Shown one piece after another: positions 10,773 through 19,532 of a DNA stretch of 53,271 nt. Under the pieces are notes generated by a model. The model was not told the origin of the DNA. It was given only the letters and a program-made list of their open reading frames with translations, and did no database searches. The stretch comes from Candidatus Eremiobacter antarcticus (GTDB taxonomy: Bacteria; Vulcanimicrobiota; Vulcanimicrobiia; Eremiobacterales; Eremiobacteraceae): the NCBI GenBank assembly GCA_003244105.1, contig QHBK01000016.1, forward strand, positions 1 through 53,271, in the 5' to 3' direction. The stretch's first letter is position 1. Each line of letters begins with the position of its first letter. A program made the translations under genes and the position numbers.

Positions 10773-11561
10773 ATGACGGCATCGCTCGCGTTGCTGTTCC
10801 TCTACGGGCTCGCCGTCGGCATCTCTTTGGGCCTCACGGGCGGCGGGGGATCGATCATCACGGTCCCGCTGCTCGTTTACTTGGTCGGGGAGCCGGTGCA
10901 CACGGCGATCGCCACGTCGCTCGTCATCGTCGGTTCGATCTCGCTGATCGGATTCGCCGGACGCCTGCGCCAAGCGGACACCTTCGCGGGATTCGCGCTC
11001 GGCCTCGCCGGATTCTTCGGCGCCGCGCCTGGCCGCATCGCTGCGGAGCATTTCTCGGGCCGCACCTTGCTCTTCTTGTTTGCGCTCATCATGGTCGTCG
11101 CTTCGGTCGCCATGTTCAGGTCCCAAACGTACGCCCACGACCGGGCGCAGCCGCGACGCTGGCTGTTGATCTTCCTCGGGGGCGCCGGCATCGGTTTTTT
11201 GACGGGTCTTCTGGGCGTCGGCGGCGGTTTTTTGATCGTGCCTGTGTTGGTCTTGCTGCTCGGAATGCCCATGCGGTCCGCCATTCCGACGTCGCTGCTG
11301 GTCATCGGGATGAACTGCTTGGCCAGCCTCGCCGGTCTTATGCTGCTGCGTCACCGCGGCACGAGCATCGCCGGCACTATCGACTGGCACGTAGCGGCGT
11401 TCTTTTTGGCGGGCGGCATCGGCGGCAACCTCGTCGGCGCCGCCATTGCGCGAGCCGCAGACCAACGAGCGTTGAAGCGGATCTTCGCGGTGTTCGTCTT
11501 CTGCGTCGGCATGTTCGTCGCCGCAAGCGCCAGCGGATTGGTCCCGCTCGCGGTCAAATAG
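10773..11561 (+). CDS. TauE/SafE-family sulfite/anion exporter
   Basis: Inner-membrane permease of 262 residues with about eight hydrophobic segments. Two glycine-rich repeats typical of TauE/SafE (DUF81) are visible: GLTGGGGSIITVPLLVYL near residue 20 and GLLGVGGGFLIVPVLVLLL near residue 145. The family exports sulfite, sulfoacetate or related anions. In this block it could export the sulfite made by the persulfide dioxygenase, an inference from context. It starts 23 nt after the DsrE-like gene and ends 37 nt before the rhodanese gene. Confidence 0.9.
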   Translation: MTASLALLFLYGLAVGISLGLTGGGGSIITVPLLVYLVGEPVHTAIATSLVIVGSISLIGFAGRLRQADTFAGFALGLAGFFGAAPGRIAAEHFSGRTLLFLFALIMVVASVAMFRSQTYAHDRAQPRRWLLIFLGGAGIGFLTGLLGVGGGFLIVPVLVLLLGMPMRSAIPTSLLVIGMNCLASLAGLMLLRHRGTSIAGTIDWHVAAFFLAGGIGGNLVGAAIARAADQRALKRIFAVFVFCVGMFVAASASGLVPLAVK

Positions 11562-11598
11562 ATCCGTCGTTCTCAGGGACCCAAGGACTGGAGGCGGT

Positions 11599-11940
11599 AT
11601 GGCTGAACTGGGCGGCTTCAAACATCCTGAAATCGACGATTATCCGCCTCAGCGCGCGCAAGAGCTCGTGGCCCAAGGTGCGCTGCTCATCGACGTGCGG
11701 GAACGTCATGAATGGGATGCCGGGCACATGCCGTCGGCCCAATTCATCCCGATGGGTGAGATCCCACGCCGCATCGCAGAGCTGCCCCGCGATCGCGACA
11801 TCGTCTTCACGTGCCGGTCCGGCAACCGCAGCGGCACCATCAAGGACTATCTCATCGACGAGCACGGCTATACGCGGGTGCACAACCTGCTCGGCGGGAT
11901 TCTCGCATGGCAAGCGGCCGGATTGCCGGTGATCAAGTGA
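11599..11940 (+). CDS. Single-domain rhodanese sulfurtransferase
   Basis: Cytoplasmic sulfane-sulfur carrier of 113 residues, no signal peptide. A complete rhodanese domain is visible: DVRERHEWDAGHMPSA near residues 32-47, and the active-site loop CRSGNR with Cys72. An AGGCGG ribosome-binding site precedes the ATG. The stop is 4 nt before the start of the dihaem cytochrome gene, so both are probably translated from one transcript. Confidence 0.93.
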   Translation: MAELGGFKHPEIDDYPPQRAQELVAQGALLIDVRERHEWDAGHMPSAQFIPMGEIPRRIAELPRDRDIVFTCRSGNRSGTIKDYLIDEHGYTRVHNLLGGILAWQAAGLPVIK

Positions 11941-11944
11941 CCGC

Positions 11945-12778
11945 ATGACGCGGCGGCTGCTCGCGCTTTTGGGCTTGAGCCTGTGCGCAGCGTTCGCGGT
12001 TGCCTGTGCGTCGCTGCTTCGCGATGCGGGGGACGCTCCGCTCAACGCCGCACCCAGTGACGCCGCGCGGGCCAACGCGCAAGCGACCGTTCCGCCGGGC
12101 GCGCAAGGCAAGCTCATCCGCCTCGGGTACGACATCATCGCAGACACGCGCAACCACGCCGGCCAATACGTCCGTGCCGACATGTCCTGCGCCGCTTGCC
12201 ACCCGTCGGGGGGCACTCAATCGCATGCAGGCTCACTGCTCGGCACATACGCGAAGTTTCCGCAGTGGAACCGGCGGGCCCGGCGCTTCATCGCATTGCA
12301 AGATCGCATCGCGGAGTGTTTTCTGTACAGCATGAATGGCAGGCCGCCGGCCTACTACAGTCATGAGATGGTCGCCATAACCGCGTACATCGCGTGGCTT
12401 TCGCGCGGAGCAAAAACCGGCGAGGGATTTGCGGGCCAGGAGGCGGTCAAGGTTCGCGCCGACCGCCCGCCGGATCGCGACCGCGGCGCGCAGATATTCG
12501 CGGCCCGTTGCACCACGTGCCACGGCGCAGACGGGCAAGGGCGCAGCGGCCGCTATCCTCCGCTTTGGGGGCCGCGCTCGTTCAACGACAAAGCCGGCAT
12601 GAGCCGCATGGATCGCATGGCGCCCTTCGTTCGCGTTGCCATGCCTCAGAACGCGCCCGGCACGTTGAGCGATCAGCAGGCCGCGGATGTCTCGGCGTTC
12701 GTGCTGGCTCATCCACGACCGCATTTTGACGGCTCGCAGCTCGTTAGATTCCCGGCCGAACGTGCCGCCTATTTCTGA
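11945..12778 (+). CDS. TsdA-like dihaem cytochrome c (thiosulfate dehydrogenase)
   Basis: Predicted exported dihaem cytochrome c that may couple two thiosulfates to tetrathionate, or run the reverse. In 277 residues there is an N-terminal signal (residues 1-21, ending AVAC, a weak lipobox), haem motif 1 CAACH at 82-86 and haem motif 2 CTTCH at 189-193. Between them lies LQDRIAECFLYSMNGRP, where Cys125 matches the unusual cysteine haem ligand of TsdA, followed by HEMVAITAYIAWLSRG. That arrangement is diagnostic for TsdA within the cytochrome c families. It closes the plus-strand sulfur block. Thiosulfate dehydrogenase activity itself is inferred. Confidence 0.83.
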   Translation: MTRRLLALLGLSLCAAFAVACASLLRDAGDAPLNAAPSDAARANAQATVPPGAQGKLIRLGYDIIADTRNHAGQYVRADMSCAACHPSGGTQSHAGSLLGTYAKFPQWNRRARRFIALQDRIAECFLYSMNGRPPAYYSHEMVAITAYIAWLSRGAKTGEGFAGQEAVKVRADRPPDRDRGAQIFAARCTTCHGADGQGRSGRYPPLWGPRSFNDKAGMSRMDRMAPFVRVAMPQNAPGTLSDQQAADVSAFVLAHPRPHFDGSQLVRFPAERAAYF

Positions 12779-13352
12779 GCTGCGCCGCGCAGACGCGTGG
12801 GAGCTTGTCTGCCGCCACGTGAGCAACCCCTCTTTGCGCAAGCACATGCTGGCGGTGGAAGCGGTGATGCGCGCATACGCGCGCAAGTTCGGCGAGGACG
12901 AAGAGCGCTTTGCCATCACCGGATTGTTGCACGACTTCGACTGGGAGATCCACCCAAGCGCCGAGGAGCACCCAGAGATCGGCTGCCGCATGCTTGAGGA
13001 CCTCGGCTATCCGGGCGACATCGTCAGAGCCATCCGCGGCCATGCCAACTACCTCGGGGTGGCACGCGACACGCTGATGGCGCGAACTCTGTATGCATGC
13101 GACGAACTGACCGGCTTCATCACCGCGGTGGCGCAGGTGCATCCCAACAAGTCCGTCGCCGAAGTCAGCGTGAACTCCGTGAAGAAAAAGCTGAAGGACA
13201 GGCGTTTTACGGCCAACGTCAAGCGGGATGAAGTCGATGAAGGCGCAGCCGAACTCGGCGTGCCGCTCGACGAGCATATCGCTTTCATCATTGAAGCGCT
13301 CAAGCAAGAGGACGCGCTCAAACCCGATGTGAGGGTGGATGCCGTTCGCTAG
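12762..13352 (+). CDS. HD-domain (HDIG) hydrolase
   Basis: Predicted metal-dependent phosphohydrolase, 196 residues from the GTG at 12762 (VPPISELRRADAWEL). The start overlaps the cytochrome gene by 17 nt; an upstream in-frame start at 12687 would give a longer, non-family N-terminus. The HD motif is GLLHDFDWE, preceded by a conserved His in LRKHMLAVE and followed by RGHANYL, the histidine pattern of small HDIG proteins. The natural substrate is unknown. The overlap suggests translational coupling to the sulfur block, although function gives no clear reason for it. Confidence 0.8.
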   Translation: MPPISELRRADAWELVCRHVSNPSLRKHMLAVEAVMRAYARKFGEDEERFAITGLLHDFDWEIHPSAEEHPEIGCRMLEDLGYPGDIVRAIRGHANYLGVARDTLMARTLYACDELTGFITAVAQVHPNKSVAEVSVNSVKKKLKDRRFTANVKRDEVDEGAAELGVPLDEHIAFIIEALKQEDALKPDVRVDAVR

Positions 13353-13463
13353 AGCCGTCAGCCTTTGGCGTGCTCAACCGCCGAACTTCGTCATCCGAAA
13401 GCAACCGGCCACCGTAGAGAGAATGGGCAGCAGCATGCTTGTTTGCAGTGCACCGAGCCGTTC

Positions 13464-13470
13464 GAGGAGG
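13464..13470 (+). promoter_or_regulatory. Ribosome-binding site that sets the msrA start
   Basis: GAGGAGG directly abuts an ATG at 13471, which leaves no room for initiation there, but sits 6 nt before the GTG at 13477. It therefore supports GTG as the msrA start, giving the standard N-terminus EKATFGAGCFWG. Confidence 0.75.
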
Positions 13471-13476
13471 ATGCAG

Positions 13477-13947
13477 GTGGAGAAGGCGACCTTTGGCGCG
13501 GGATGTTTCTGGGGTGTCGAAGAGGCGTTTCGGCAGATGCCCGGCGTGACAGACACAAAAGTGGGCTACGCAGGCGGCACCCTTGAGAACCCGACGTATC
13601 GCGACGTGGGCAGCGATCGAACGGGCCATGCTGAGGTCGTGCAGGTGACGTTCGACCCGGCGCTCGTCTCATACCGGCAATTGCTCGAGTCGTTTTGGAG
13701 CCTTCACGATCCCACCACCCGCAACCGTCAGGGCCCGGACGTCGGCTCACAATACCGCTCGGTCGTCTTTTTTCATTCGCCGGAGCAAGAACGTGAAGCT
13801 CGCGCTTTGATGGCGCAGCTGCAGACCTCCGGACGCTTCAAGCGGCCCATCGTGACGCAGATCGAGCCTGCTGCGCAGTTCTACGAGGCCGAGGATTACC
13901 ACCAGCGTTACCTGCAAAAGCAAGGGCTGGGTTCCTGCCACATCTGA
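13477..13947 (+). CDS. msrA: Peptide methionine (S)-S-oxide reductase
   Basis: Reduces methionine-S-sulfoxide in proteins. 156 residues from the GTG chosen by its ribosome-binding site. The catalytic Cys10 lies in GAGCFWG, and YAGG, GHAEVVQV and the C-terminal GSCHI (resolving Cys154) are all present, so the enzyme looks complete. The open frame extends upstream to 13339 but that part is not MsrA-like. The gene is placed after the sulfur block and converges on the DUF2721 gene. Confidence 0.95.
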   Translation: MEKATFGAGCFWGVEEAFRQMPGVTDTKVGYAGGTLENPTYRDVGSDRTGHAEVVQVTFDPALVSYRQLLESFWSLHDPTTRNRQGPDVGSQYRSVVFFHSPEQEREARALMAQLQTSGRFKRPIVTQIEPAAQFYEAEDYHQRYLQKQGLGSCHI

Positions 13948-13973
13948 GAGGCGGCTTGACAGCTTTCCGTTCG

Positions 13974-14465
13974 CTAGGCGTTATCTCGCCGCTCTGACTC
14001 GCGCTCGCGATACGACACCACTTCCTCGTGAAGCGTGCCGGCCGAGACGTTGACTTCGAAGACGAGGGCTGCGGTCGCCAAGATCAATACCACTCCACCG
14101 ATGATGACGATGACCGGTCCGAGCCAGAAGAATCCAGCATGCGTGGCCTGGGTGATGGCGATGACGACGCTCGATATAAGAAACAAGCAAATCGCGATAT
14201 AAAAACCGAGCAACGCCGAGCGCGCTAATTCCGCTCGGCGCAATTGCCGGTCGATGCGCCGGTCGATGAAATCCAAGGCGGGCGTCTTGCCTGCGCTCCT
14301 CAATGCTTGGCCGTCGGCGATGAGAGCGCGCGTCTGATCGACGATGCGGCCGAGGCGCACGAGCGTACTGGAAACGAGCGACCCAGAAGCGAGGATGAGG
14401 ATCGCTGGCGTGATCATCGCGGAAACGATCGAAAGCGCCGGGTTTCCCGAGGGGCTGCTCAACAT
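13974..14465 (-). CDS. DUF2721-like membrane protein
   Basis: 163-residue membrane protein. The N-terminus SAMITPAILILASGSLVSSTLVRLGRIVDQTRAL resembles the DUF2721 family: one transmembrane helix followed by a conserved R-x3-D-x-R motif. Two further hydrophobic segments lie at about 85-105 and 112-135, after a basic linker with DFIDRRIDRQL. No function is established for this family. The gene is divergent from the VOC-family gene. Confidence 0.7.
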   Translation of the reverse strand: MLSSPSGNPALSIVSAMITPAILILASGSLVSSTLVRLGRIVDQTRALIADGQALRSAGKTPALDFIDRRIDRQLRRAELARSALLGFYIAICLFLISSVVIAITQATHAGFFWLGPVIVIIGGVVLILATAALVFEVNVSAGTLHEEVVSYRERESERRDNA

Positions 14466-14603
14466 GTCAGGGCGATGTTTGACCCAGTTGCTTTCAGCCC
14501 TTCGGTGCCTGCGCCTTCGGCCTCAATACTACAGGTTTGTCCGAGGAGCTGGCCGTATGAGGTGCTCTTGCTCCACGCGAGATATCAAGAGAGTAGAAAT
14601 GAT

Positions 14604-15062
14604 ATGCAAATCACTCCCTTTTTATGGTTCGACAGCAACGCCGAAGAGGCTGTGAACTTCTACACATCAATCTTCAAAGATTCGAAAATCGAAAGCATCG
14701 CTCGCTACGGAGAAGCAGGGCCGGGCCCAAAGGGCACGGTTATGACCATCGCTTTCCAACTTTTGGGCCAAGATTTTGTGGCGCTCAACGGCGGTCCTGA
14801 CTTCAAGTTCACGCCGGCCATATCGTTCGTGGTCGACTGTAAGACGCAAGAAGAAATAGATGAGCTCTGGGCCAAATTGTCCGAGGGCGGCGAGAAAGTG
14901 CAATGCGGCTGGCTCAAAGACAAGTTCGGGCTTTCCTGGCAGGTCGTTCCGTCGAATCTCAGTGCGTTGTTGGAAAGCGACGAACCCGAAAAATCGCAGC
15001 GCGTGATGAGGGCCATGCTCCAGATGGAGAGGCTCGACATCAAAGCGCTTCAGGAAGCGTAG
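14604..15062 (+). CDS. PhnB/VOC-family protein (glyoxalase superfamily)
   Basis: 152-residue vicinal-oxygen-chelate fold protein of the PhnB-like / 3-demethylubiquinone methyltransferase-like group. Recognisable parts are ITPFLWFDSNAEEAVNFYTSIF at the start, FQLLGQDFVALNGGPDFKF in the middle and CGWLKDKFGLSWQVVP near the end. The ATG at 14604 is selected because the upstream open frame back to 14244 is antisense to the DUF2721 gene and not family-like. Substrate unknown. Confidence 0.88.
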   Translation: MQITPFLWFDSNAEEAVNFYTSIFKDSKIESIARYGEAGPGPKGTVMTIAFQLLGQDFVALNGGPDFKFTPAISFVVDCKTQEEIDELWAKLSEGGEKVQCGWLKDKFGLSWQVVPSNLSALLESDEPEKSQRVMRAMLQMERLDIKALQEA

Positions 15063-15147
15063 ATTTCGATCTTCGCGCGCGTGAGGCTCCGGCAGCAAAG
15101 TATTCGGCTCTTGACTAGCGGCAGCCACACGCCGATGATGTGACCTA

Positions 15148-15170
15148 GAGCTCCCCGTTCGGCGGAGCTT
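15148..15170 (+). promoter_or_regulatory. Hairpin upstream of the large secreted protein
   Basis: Inverted repeat GAGCTCC/GGAGCTT (last pair G-T) around a CCGTTCGGC loop, 21 nt before the ATG at 15192. It has no following T run, so it is more likely a leader structure than a terminator. Function unknown. Confidence 0.35.
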
Positions 15171-15191
15171 CATCGCCAAAGGACGATACAC

Positions 15192-18100
15192 ATGGTCCGT
15201 CAGCCCTTGCTCCGCAGCGCGATTGTCGCCGGTATGCTGTCGGCGTTCGTCTGCGTCGCGACAGTGGACTACGGCCAGACCGAACCTCTCGGTCGGCGCG
15301 CCGGCGTGACGGTCGGCGCCCGGACGACACTGCCGCAACCCATGGCGCGGCACAACCTGACGTCTGCCCTGCGTTTCTTCCAATCGTCAGATACACGGCT
15401 CGGGATAAACCTGCCGGAGCTTGGGCCGCAGCCGAGCGATGCGATCGTCTTCGTGGATGCGATGAAGCAGGCGGCCCCGTGGTCGAGCCTCCGGCCGTTG
15501 CGGACCGACGCTGATGGCAATATCACAAGCCTAGCTCCGGGTCAGACGGCCCAGACCTCCATCGTCACAAAACAGGCCTATCCGCCGGGCGATTACACTC
15601 TGCTCTACGACGGTAGAGGTCGCATCTCGGTTTCCGGCGCCACGCTCGTCCAAAACTCGCCGGGCAGAATGGTCGCACGCCTCTCTCCGGCGCGACACAG
15701 CATCTACCTGCAACTCAGTGCGGTGGACCCGAGCGATTACGTGCGCAACGTGCGCTTGATATTGCCGGGTTTTGAGGCGACCTATGCGACTCACCCGTTC
15801 CACCCAACGTTTGTTGCGGCGTTACAGCGATTTCACGTGCTCCGTTTCAAGGGGTGGGAACGCGCCGACGGTTACGCAGCTTCAGCGACGTGGTCAAACC
15901 GGCCGACTGTTTCCCGCCTGACCCAAGCCGGCCCGGATGGCGTTGCACCGGAGTATCTGATCGCGCTCGCCAACGCGACGGGGGACGATCCGTGGTTCGC
16001 TCTCCCGCTGGGCGCGACGGATTATTACATCGCACAATTCGCTCGGCTGGTGCATGCCTCGCTCGATCCGCGACTCCATCCCATCTTCGAATACGGCCAC
16101 GAGGTCTGGCGGATCGGATCGCTCGGCAACGGATATGCGCAGATGGCCGGCCGCAACTTCCGCCTGTCGAATGACCCGCAAACGGCTGCGCTGCACTGGT
16201 ATTCCTTGCGTTCAACGCAAGCTTTCAACATCATCGAGCGCAATTTTGGTTTTGACGTGCGGCGAGTGGTGCGCGTGCTCAGCGGGCCGCTGGGTGCTGC
16301 AGGCTCGGCGCAGGCGGCGGTCGATCGCGAAATATTGGGCTTCGCTAATGCGGCCGGCAGCGCGGACGCATTCGCGGTCGCCGCACAGGGCGCAGCCGGT
16401 GACCAGAGCCCCGCTAATGCCGGGCCCGGCAATCGTTTCACGCGGATGTATGCCTTGCAGCAGAACAACGTTGTGAACGCCGCTTCATACGCGAGCGCAT
16501 TGCTTAGCACCGCGACCATGCTCGGCGGCCCACATCTGTCATTGTTCGCCTATCAGGGACCGAGCACAGCCGCGGGCCCGGCTCGCAATGCGCTTGAGGC
16601 GCTGCAAGCGGCGCAACGGACGAGGCTGTCATTCGGTGCATCGCTCGAATCATGGCATGCTGGCGGCGGCGGACTATTCGTCGCGAATTTCGACGAAAGC
16701 GTCGACCAGGCAATGCGAAGCGGCATGCAGCAGTACGCCGCGCGCCATCCATATGCTCATCTCGCGCCGTTAGCGGGTCGCACCTTTGTTGCGCCTCCCA
16801 TCCCGAACTTCACAGCGAACGATCGACGCACGGCCGCTAACGCGCCGACCACCGCTCCGACGCCGCAGAGCGCCTTCGCGCGCCAGCAGCAACTTCGGGC
16901 GGCTTATTTCGCTCGCACCCTGGCGATGTCAGCGGGCGCGACTTTGACCTATCACCCAGGCACAGTCGCCGCGCCCTCGCAACTTTTCTACACGGTGCCG
17001 GGCGAGAGCGGCGCGATCTCCCGGCAAATGGATCCGACTGCTATAGGAAGCCTGACGAATGAGACGCTCACGTACCTGACCAGCACACAGACGAGCAATT
17101 GGGGGTGGGTGAGCGGACCGAACGAGCCGCAGATGACGGCCTGGCCCGCCACCACGTATGTGGTGAGCTTGAATGTGACGCAGCCGAATGGGTCGTTGCA
17201 GATCCAACAGGTGCGAGTATTCCGCGTTGATTCGACGGGCGGGCCGCAATATACGGGTCTGGCCACGGTCGGCGCGCTGAAGGGCCTGACGCAATCGCTG
17301 GGTGCGGCGGGGATATTGACGTTTACTGTTCCCGGCAGCGCGCAGAACGCGAACGCGAGCGACCGGCTCGCTGTGAAATTCGACGTGCGCAACTTCTCGT
17401 CAACGACACAGAGCTTCTCGTACGATGCAGGCGCAGGCGCGCTGTCGAATCTGAATACGAACTTCGCAGCATCTCCGCCGCCCAGTCCGTCGCCAACGCC
17501 TTCGCCGAGCCCCTCACCGCCGATCGGTTCGATCTTTCACCCCGGCACGGCAGCAGCACCCTCGCAGCTTTTCTACACGGTTCCGGGCGAGAGCGGCGCG
17601 GTTTCACGGCAGATGGATCCGACCGCCGTCGGCGCACTGACCAACGAGACGATCACCTACTTGGCGAGCACGCAGAGCAGCAGTTGGGGTTGGGTGAGCG
17701 GACCGAACGAGCCGCAGCTAACCGCCTGGCCTGCCACCACCTACGTGGTGAAATTGAACGTGACGCAGCCGAATGCGTCGCTGCAGATTCAGCAGGTGCG
17801 AATATTCCGCGTCGATTCTACGGGCGGGCCGCAATACACGGGTTTGGCCACGGTCGGCGCATTAAAGGGCCTGACCCAATCCCTGGGAGCGGCTGGAGTG
17901 CTGACCTTCACGATTCCCGGCAGCCCGCAAAACGCGAACGCGAGCGACCGGCTGGCCGTGAAATTCGACGTGCGCAACTTCGCGTCTACCACGCAAAGCT
18001 TCTCGTACGATGCGGGCGCTGGTACGCTGTCGAGTCTGAACACCGGCTTTTCAGCCGGCAGCATACCGGACATCACCACGTTCCACGTCGACAACGCGCG

Positions 18101-19520
18101 CACGGGGTGGAATGCCCAAGAGGTCACATTGACGGCGACCAACGTGGCCTCGACCAGGTTTGGCCAAGTCGGACAACTGTCGGTGGACGGAGACGTGCTT
18201 GCGCAACCACTGTTTGTGGGCCAGTACCAAGTGCCGAACAAGGGAACGCATAACCTTTTGATCGTCGCCACCGAGCACAACAGCATCTACGCCTTTGATG
18301 CCGACACGCTCAGTCAGATGTGGCACGTGAATTTGGGACCCTCGCAGAGCGCGACAGACGTCGGCTGCGCCGACATCGAGCCTGAGTACGGCATCACGAG
18401 CACTCCGGTCATCAACCGCACCGGCGCCGGCTCGGGGACGATTTACCTGGTCGCAGCGACCGAACCGTCATCGATGTCCTTCCATACACTGCTGCACGCC
18501 GTCGACATCGGGACCGGCGCAGACCAGGTGAGCCCAACCGAGATCAACCCCAGCGCCGTCTTGACGAATGGATCGCTGATCCACTTCGACCCCAAACATC
18601 AGATGAGCCGCAGCGCGCTGTTCATGTACAGCGGGTCCGTGTATGTGGCGTTCAGCTCACATTGCGATTTCACCACCGTGCCTATCACCGGCTGGATGCT
18701 TCGGTTCAACAGCGCGTTGCAGCAAACAGCCGCCTTCAACACACAAGACGACTCCGCCGGGAACAGTTTGGCGAGCGTGTGGATGTCTGGGTATCCGAGC
18801 GCGGTGGACGCAAACGGCAACATCTACTTTGCAACCGGCAACGGCCCTTTTGACGCGAATACCGGCGGCAAGAACTACGGAGAAAGCGTTCTGAAACTTA
18901 GCCCTGACTTGTCTGCCGTGGCAAGCTATTTCACGCCGCAGAACTACGCGACGCTGAATGACGGTGATCTCGACTTTGGATCGGGCGGTGTCATGCTGCT
19001 TCCGGGCTCGACCGACATGGTCGCACGGGGCAAAGACGGCCGCATCTTCTTGCTGAGCGAGACCGCGCTGGGTGGTTTGCAGACCAATGACGCCGGAGCT
19101 TTACAGGTGTACGCCTCCACGCGCGGCATCTGGGGCGGTCCGGCTTATTATGTCGGACCGACAGGCACCCGCTACGTCTATTATCAAGGCGATGCCGAGC
19201 CGATGCGAGCCTTCGTCTTCAATGGGTCGCAGTTATCGTTGTCCAGCAGCGCTGCCGACAGTGGAGGCTACGGCGGCTCGTCGCCCGTCGTCTCCTCGAA
19301 CGGATCTCAGACCGGCACGGGCGTCCTGTGGGTAGCGCAACGCGGTTCGACCGTGCATCTGGAAGCGTATGACGTGACAAACATGCAAAACCGCCTTTTC
19401 TTGGGCACGGCCGGGACATGGCCAAACCCCGAGCACAATCCATTCGTTTCACCGCTGGTGGCCAATGGCCGCGTGTACGTGGGAGCGAGCCGGACGGTGA
19501 CGGTCTTTGGGCTCCGCTAA
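15192..19520 (+). CDS. Large secreted protein: GH-like N-domain, duplicated module, beta-propeller
   Basis: 1442 residues. Residues 1-29 form a signal peptide. Residues about 60-450 hold a domain with FEYGHEVWRIG, a pattern reminiscent of TIM-barrel glycoside hydrolases or cellulose-binding proteins, so carbohydrate binding is possible. Residues about 588-758 and 783-953 are two near-identical copies of a beta-rich module, joined by a Pro/Ser/Thr linker. From about residue 960 to the end there is a PQQ-like or quinoprotein-type beta-propeller: repeated strands such as LLIVATEHNSIYAFDADTL, and NIYFATGNGPFD. No membrane anchor or sorting motif is seen. Function unknown; adhesion or polymer binding is plausible. 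Confidence 0.82.
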   Translation: MVRQPLLRSAIVAGMLSAFVCVATVDYGQTEPLGRRAGVTVGARTTLPQPMARHNLTSALRFFQSSDTRLGINLPELGPQPSDAIVFVDAMKQAAPWSSLRPLRTDADGNITSLAPGQTAQTSIVTKQAYPPGDYTLLYDGRGRISVSGATLVQNSPGRMVARLSPARHSIYLQLSAVDPSDYVRNVRLILPGFEATYATHPFHPTFVAALQRFHVLRFKGWERADGYAASATWSNRPTVSRLTQAGPDGVAPEYLIALANATGDDPWFALPLGATDYYIAQFARLVHASLDPRLHPIFEYGHEVWRIGSLGNGYAQMAGRNFRLSNDPQTAALHWYSLRSTQAFNIIERNFGFDVRRVVRVLSGPLGAAGSAQAAVDREILGFANAAGSADAFAVAAQGAAGDQSPANAGPGNRFTRMYALQQNNVVNAASYASALLSTATMLGGPHLSLFAYQGPSTAAGPARNALEALQAAQRTRLSFGASLESWHAGGGGLFVANFDESVDQAMRSGMQQYAARHPYAHLAPLAGRTFVAPPIPNFTANDRRTAANAPTTAPTPQSAFARQQQLRAAYFARTLAMSAGATLTYHPGTVAAPSQLFYTVPGESGAISRQMDPTAIGSLTNETLTYLTSTQTSNWGWVSGPNEPQMTAWPATTYVVSLNVTQPNGSLQIQQVRVFRVDSTGGPQYTGLATVGALKGLTQSLGAAGILTFTVPGSAQNANASDRLAVKFDVRNFSSTTQSFSYDAGAGALSNLNTNFAASPPPSPSPTPSPSPSPPIGSIFHPGTAAAPSQLFYTVPGESGAVSRQMDPTAVGALTNETITYLASTQSSSWGWVSGPNEPQLTAWPATTYVVKLNVTQPNASLQIQQVRIFRVDSTGGPQYTGLATVGALKGLTQSLGAAGVLTFTIPGSPQNANASDRLAVKFDVRNFASTTQSFSYDAGAGTLSSLNTGFSAGSIPDITTFHVDNARTGWNAQEVTLTATNVASTRFGQVGQLSVDGDVLAQPLFVGQYQVPNKGTHNLLIVATEHNSIYAFDADTLSQMWHVNLGPSQSATDVGCADIEPEYGITSTPVINRTGAGSGTIYLVAATEPSSMSFHTLLHAVDIGTGADQVSPTEINPSAVLTNGSLIHFDPKHQMSRSALFMYSGSVYVAFSSHCDFTTVPITGWMLRFNSALQQTAAFNTQDDSAGNSLASVWMSGYPSAVDANGNIYFATGNGPFDANTGGKNYGESVLKLSPDLSAVASYFTPQNYATLNDGDLDFGSGGVMLLPGSTDMVARGKDGRIFLLSETALGGLQTNDAGALQVYASTRGIWGGPAYYVGPTGTRYVYYQGDAEPMRAFVFNGSQLSLSSSAADSGGYGGSSPVVSSNGSQTGTGVLWVAQRGSTVHLEAYDVTNMQNRLFLGTAGTWPNPEHNPFVSPLVANGRVYVGASRTVTVFGLR
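16953..17466 (+). repeat. Intragenic module copy 1
   Basis: First of two direct repeats of about 514 nt encoding a 171-residue module that begins HPGTVAAPSQLFYTVPGESG. The copies are 585 nt apart start to start and are highly similar at DNA level, with mostly synonymous differences. Confidence 0.9.
17538..18051 (+). repeat. Intragenic module copy 2
   Basis: Second copy of the module, beginning HPGTAAAPSQLFYTVPGESG. It is separated from copy 1 by a Pro-Ser-Thr linker rich in SPSPTPSPSPSPP. The high similarity suggests recent duplication or ongoing gene conversion. Confidence 0.9.
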
Positions 19521-19532
19521 GGGGAAGCAACA

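Noticed and set aside
10713-11621. 302-codon very polar minus-strand frame
   Set aside because: It is antisense to the TauE/SafE gene; the hydrophobic codons read backwards give the Asp/Glu/Arg-rich text.
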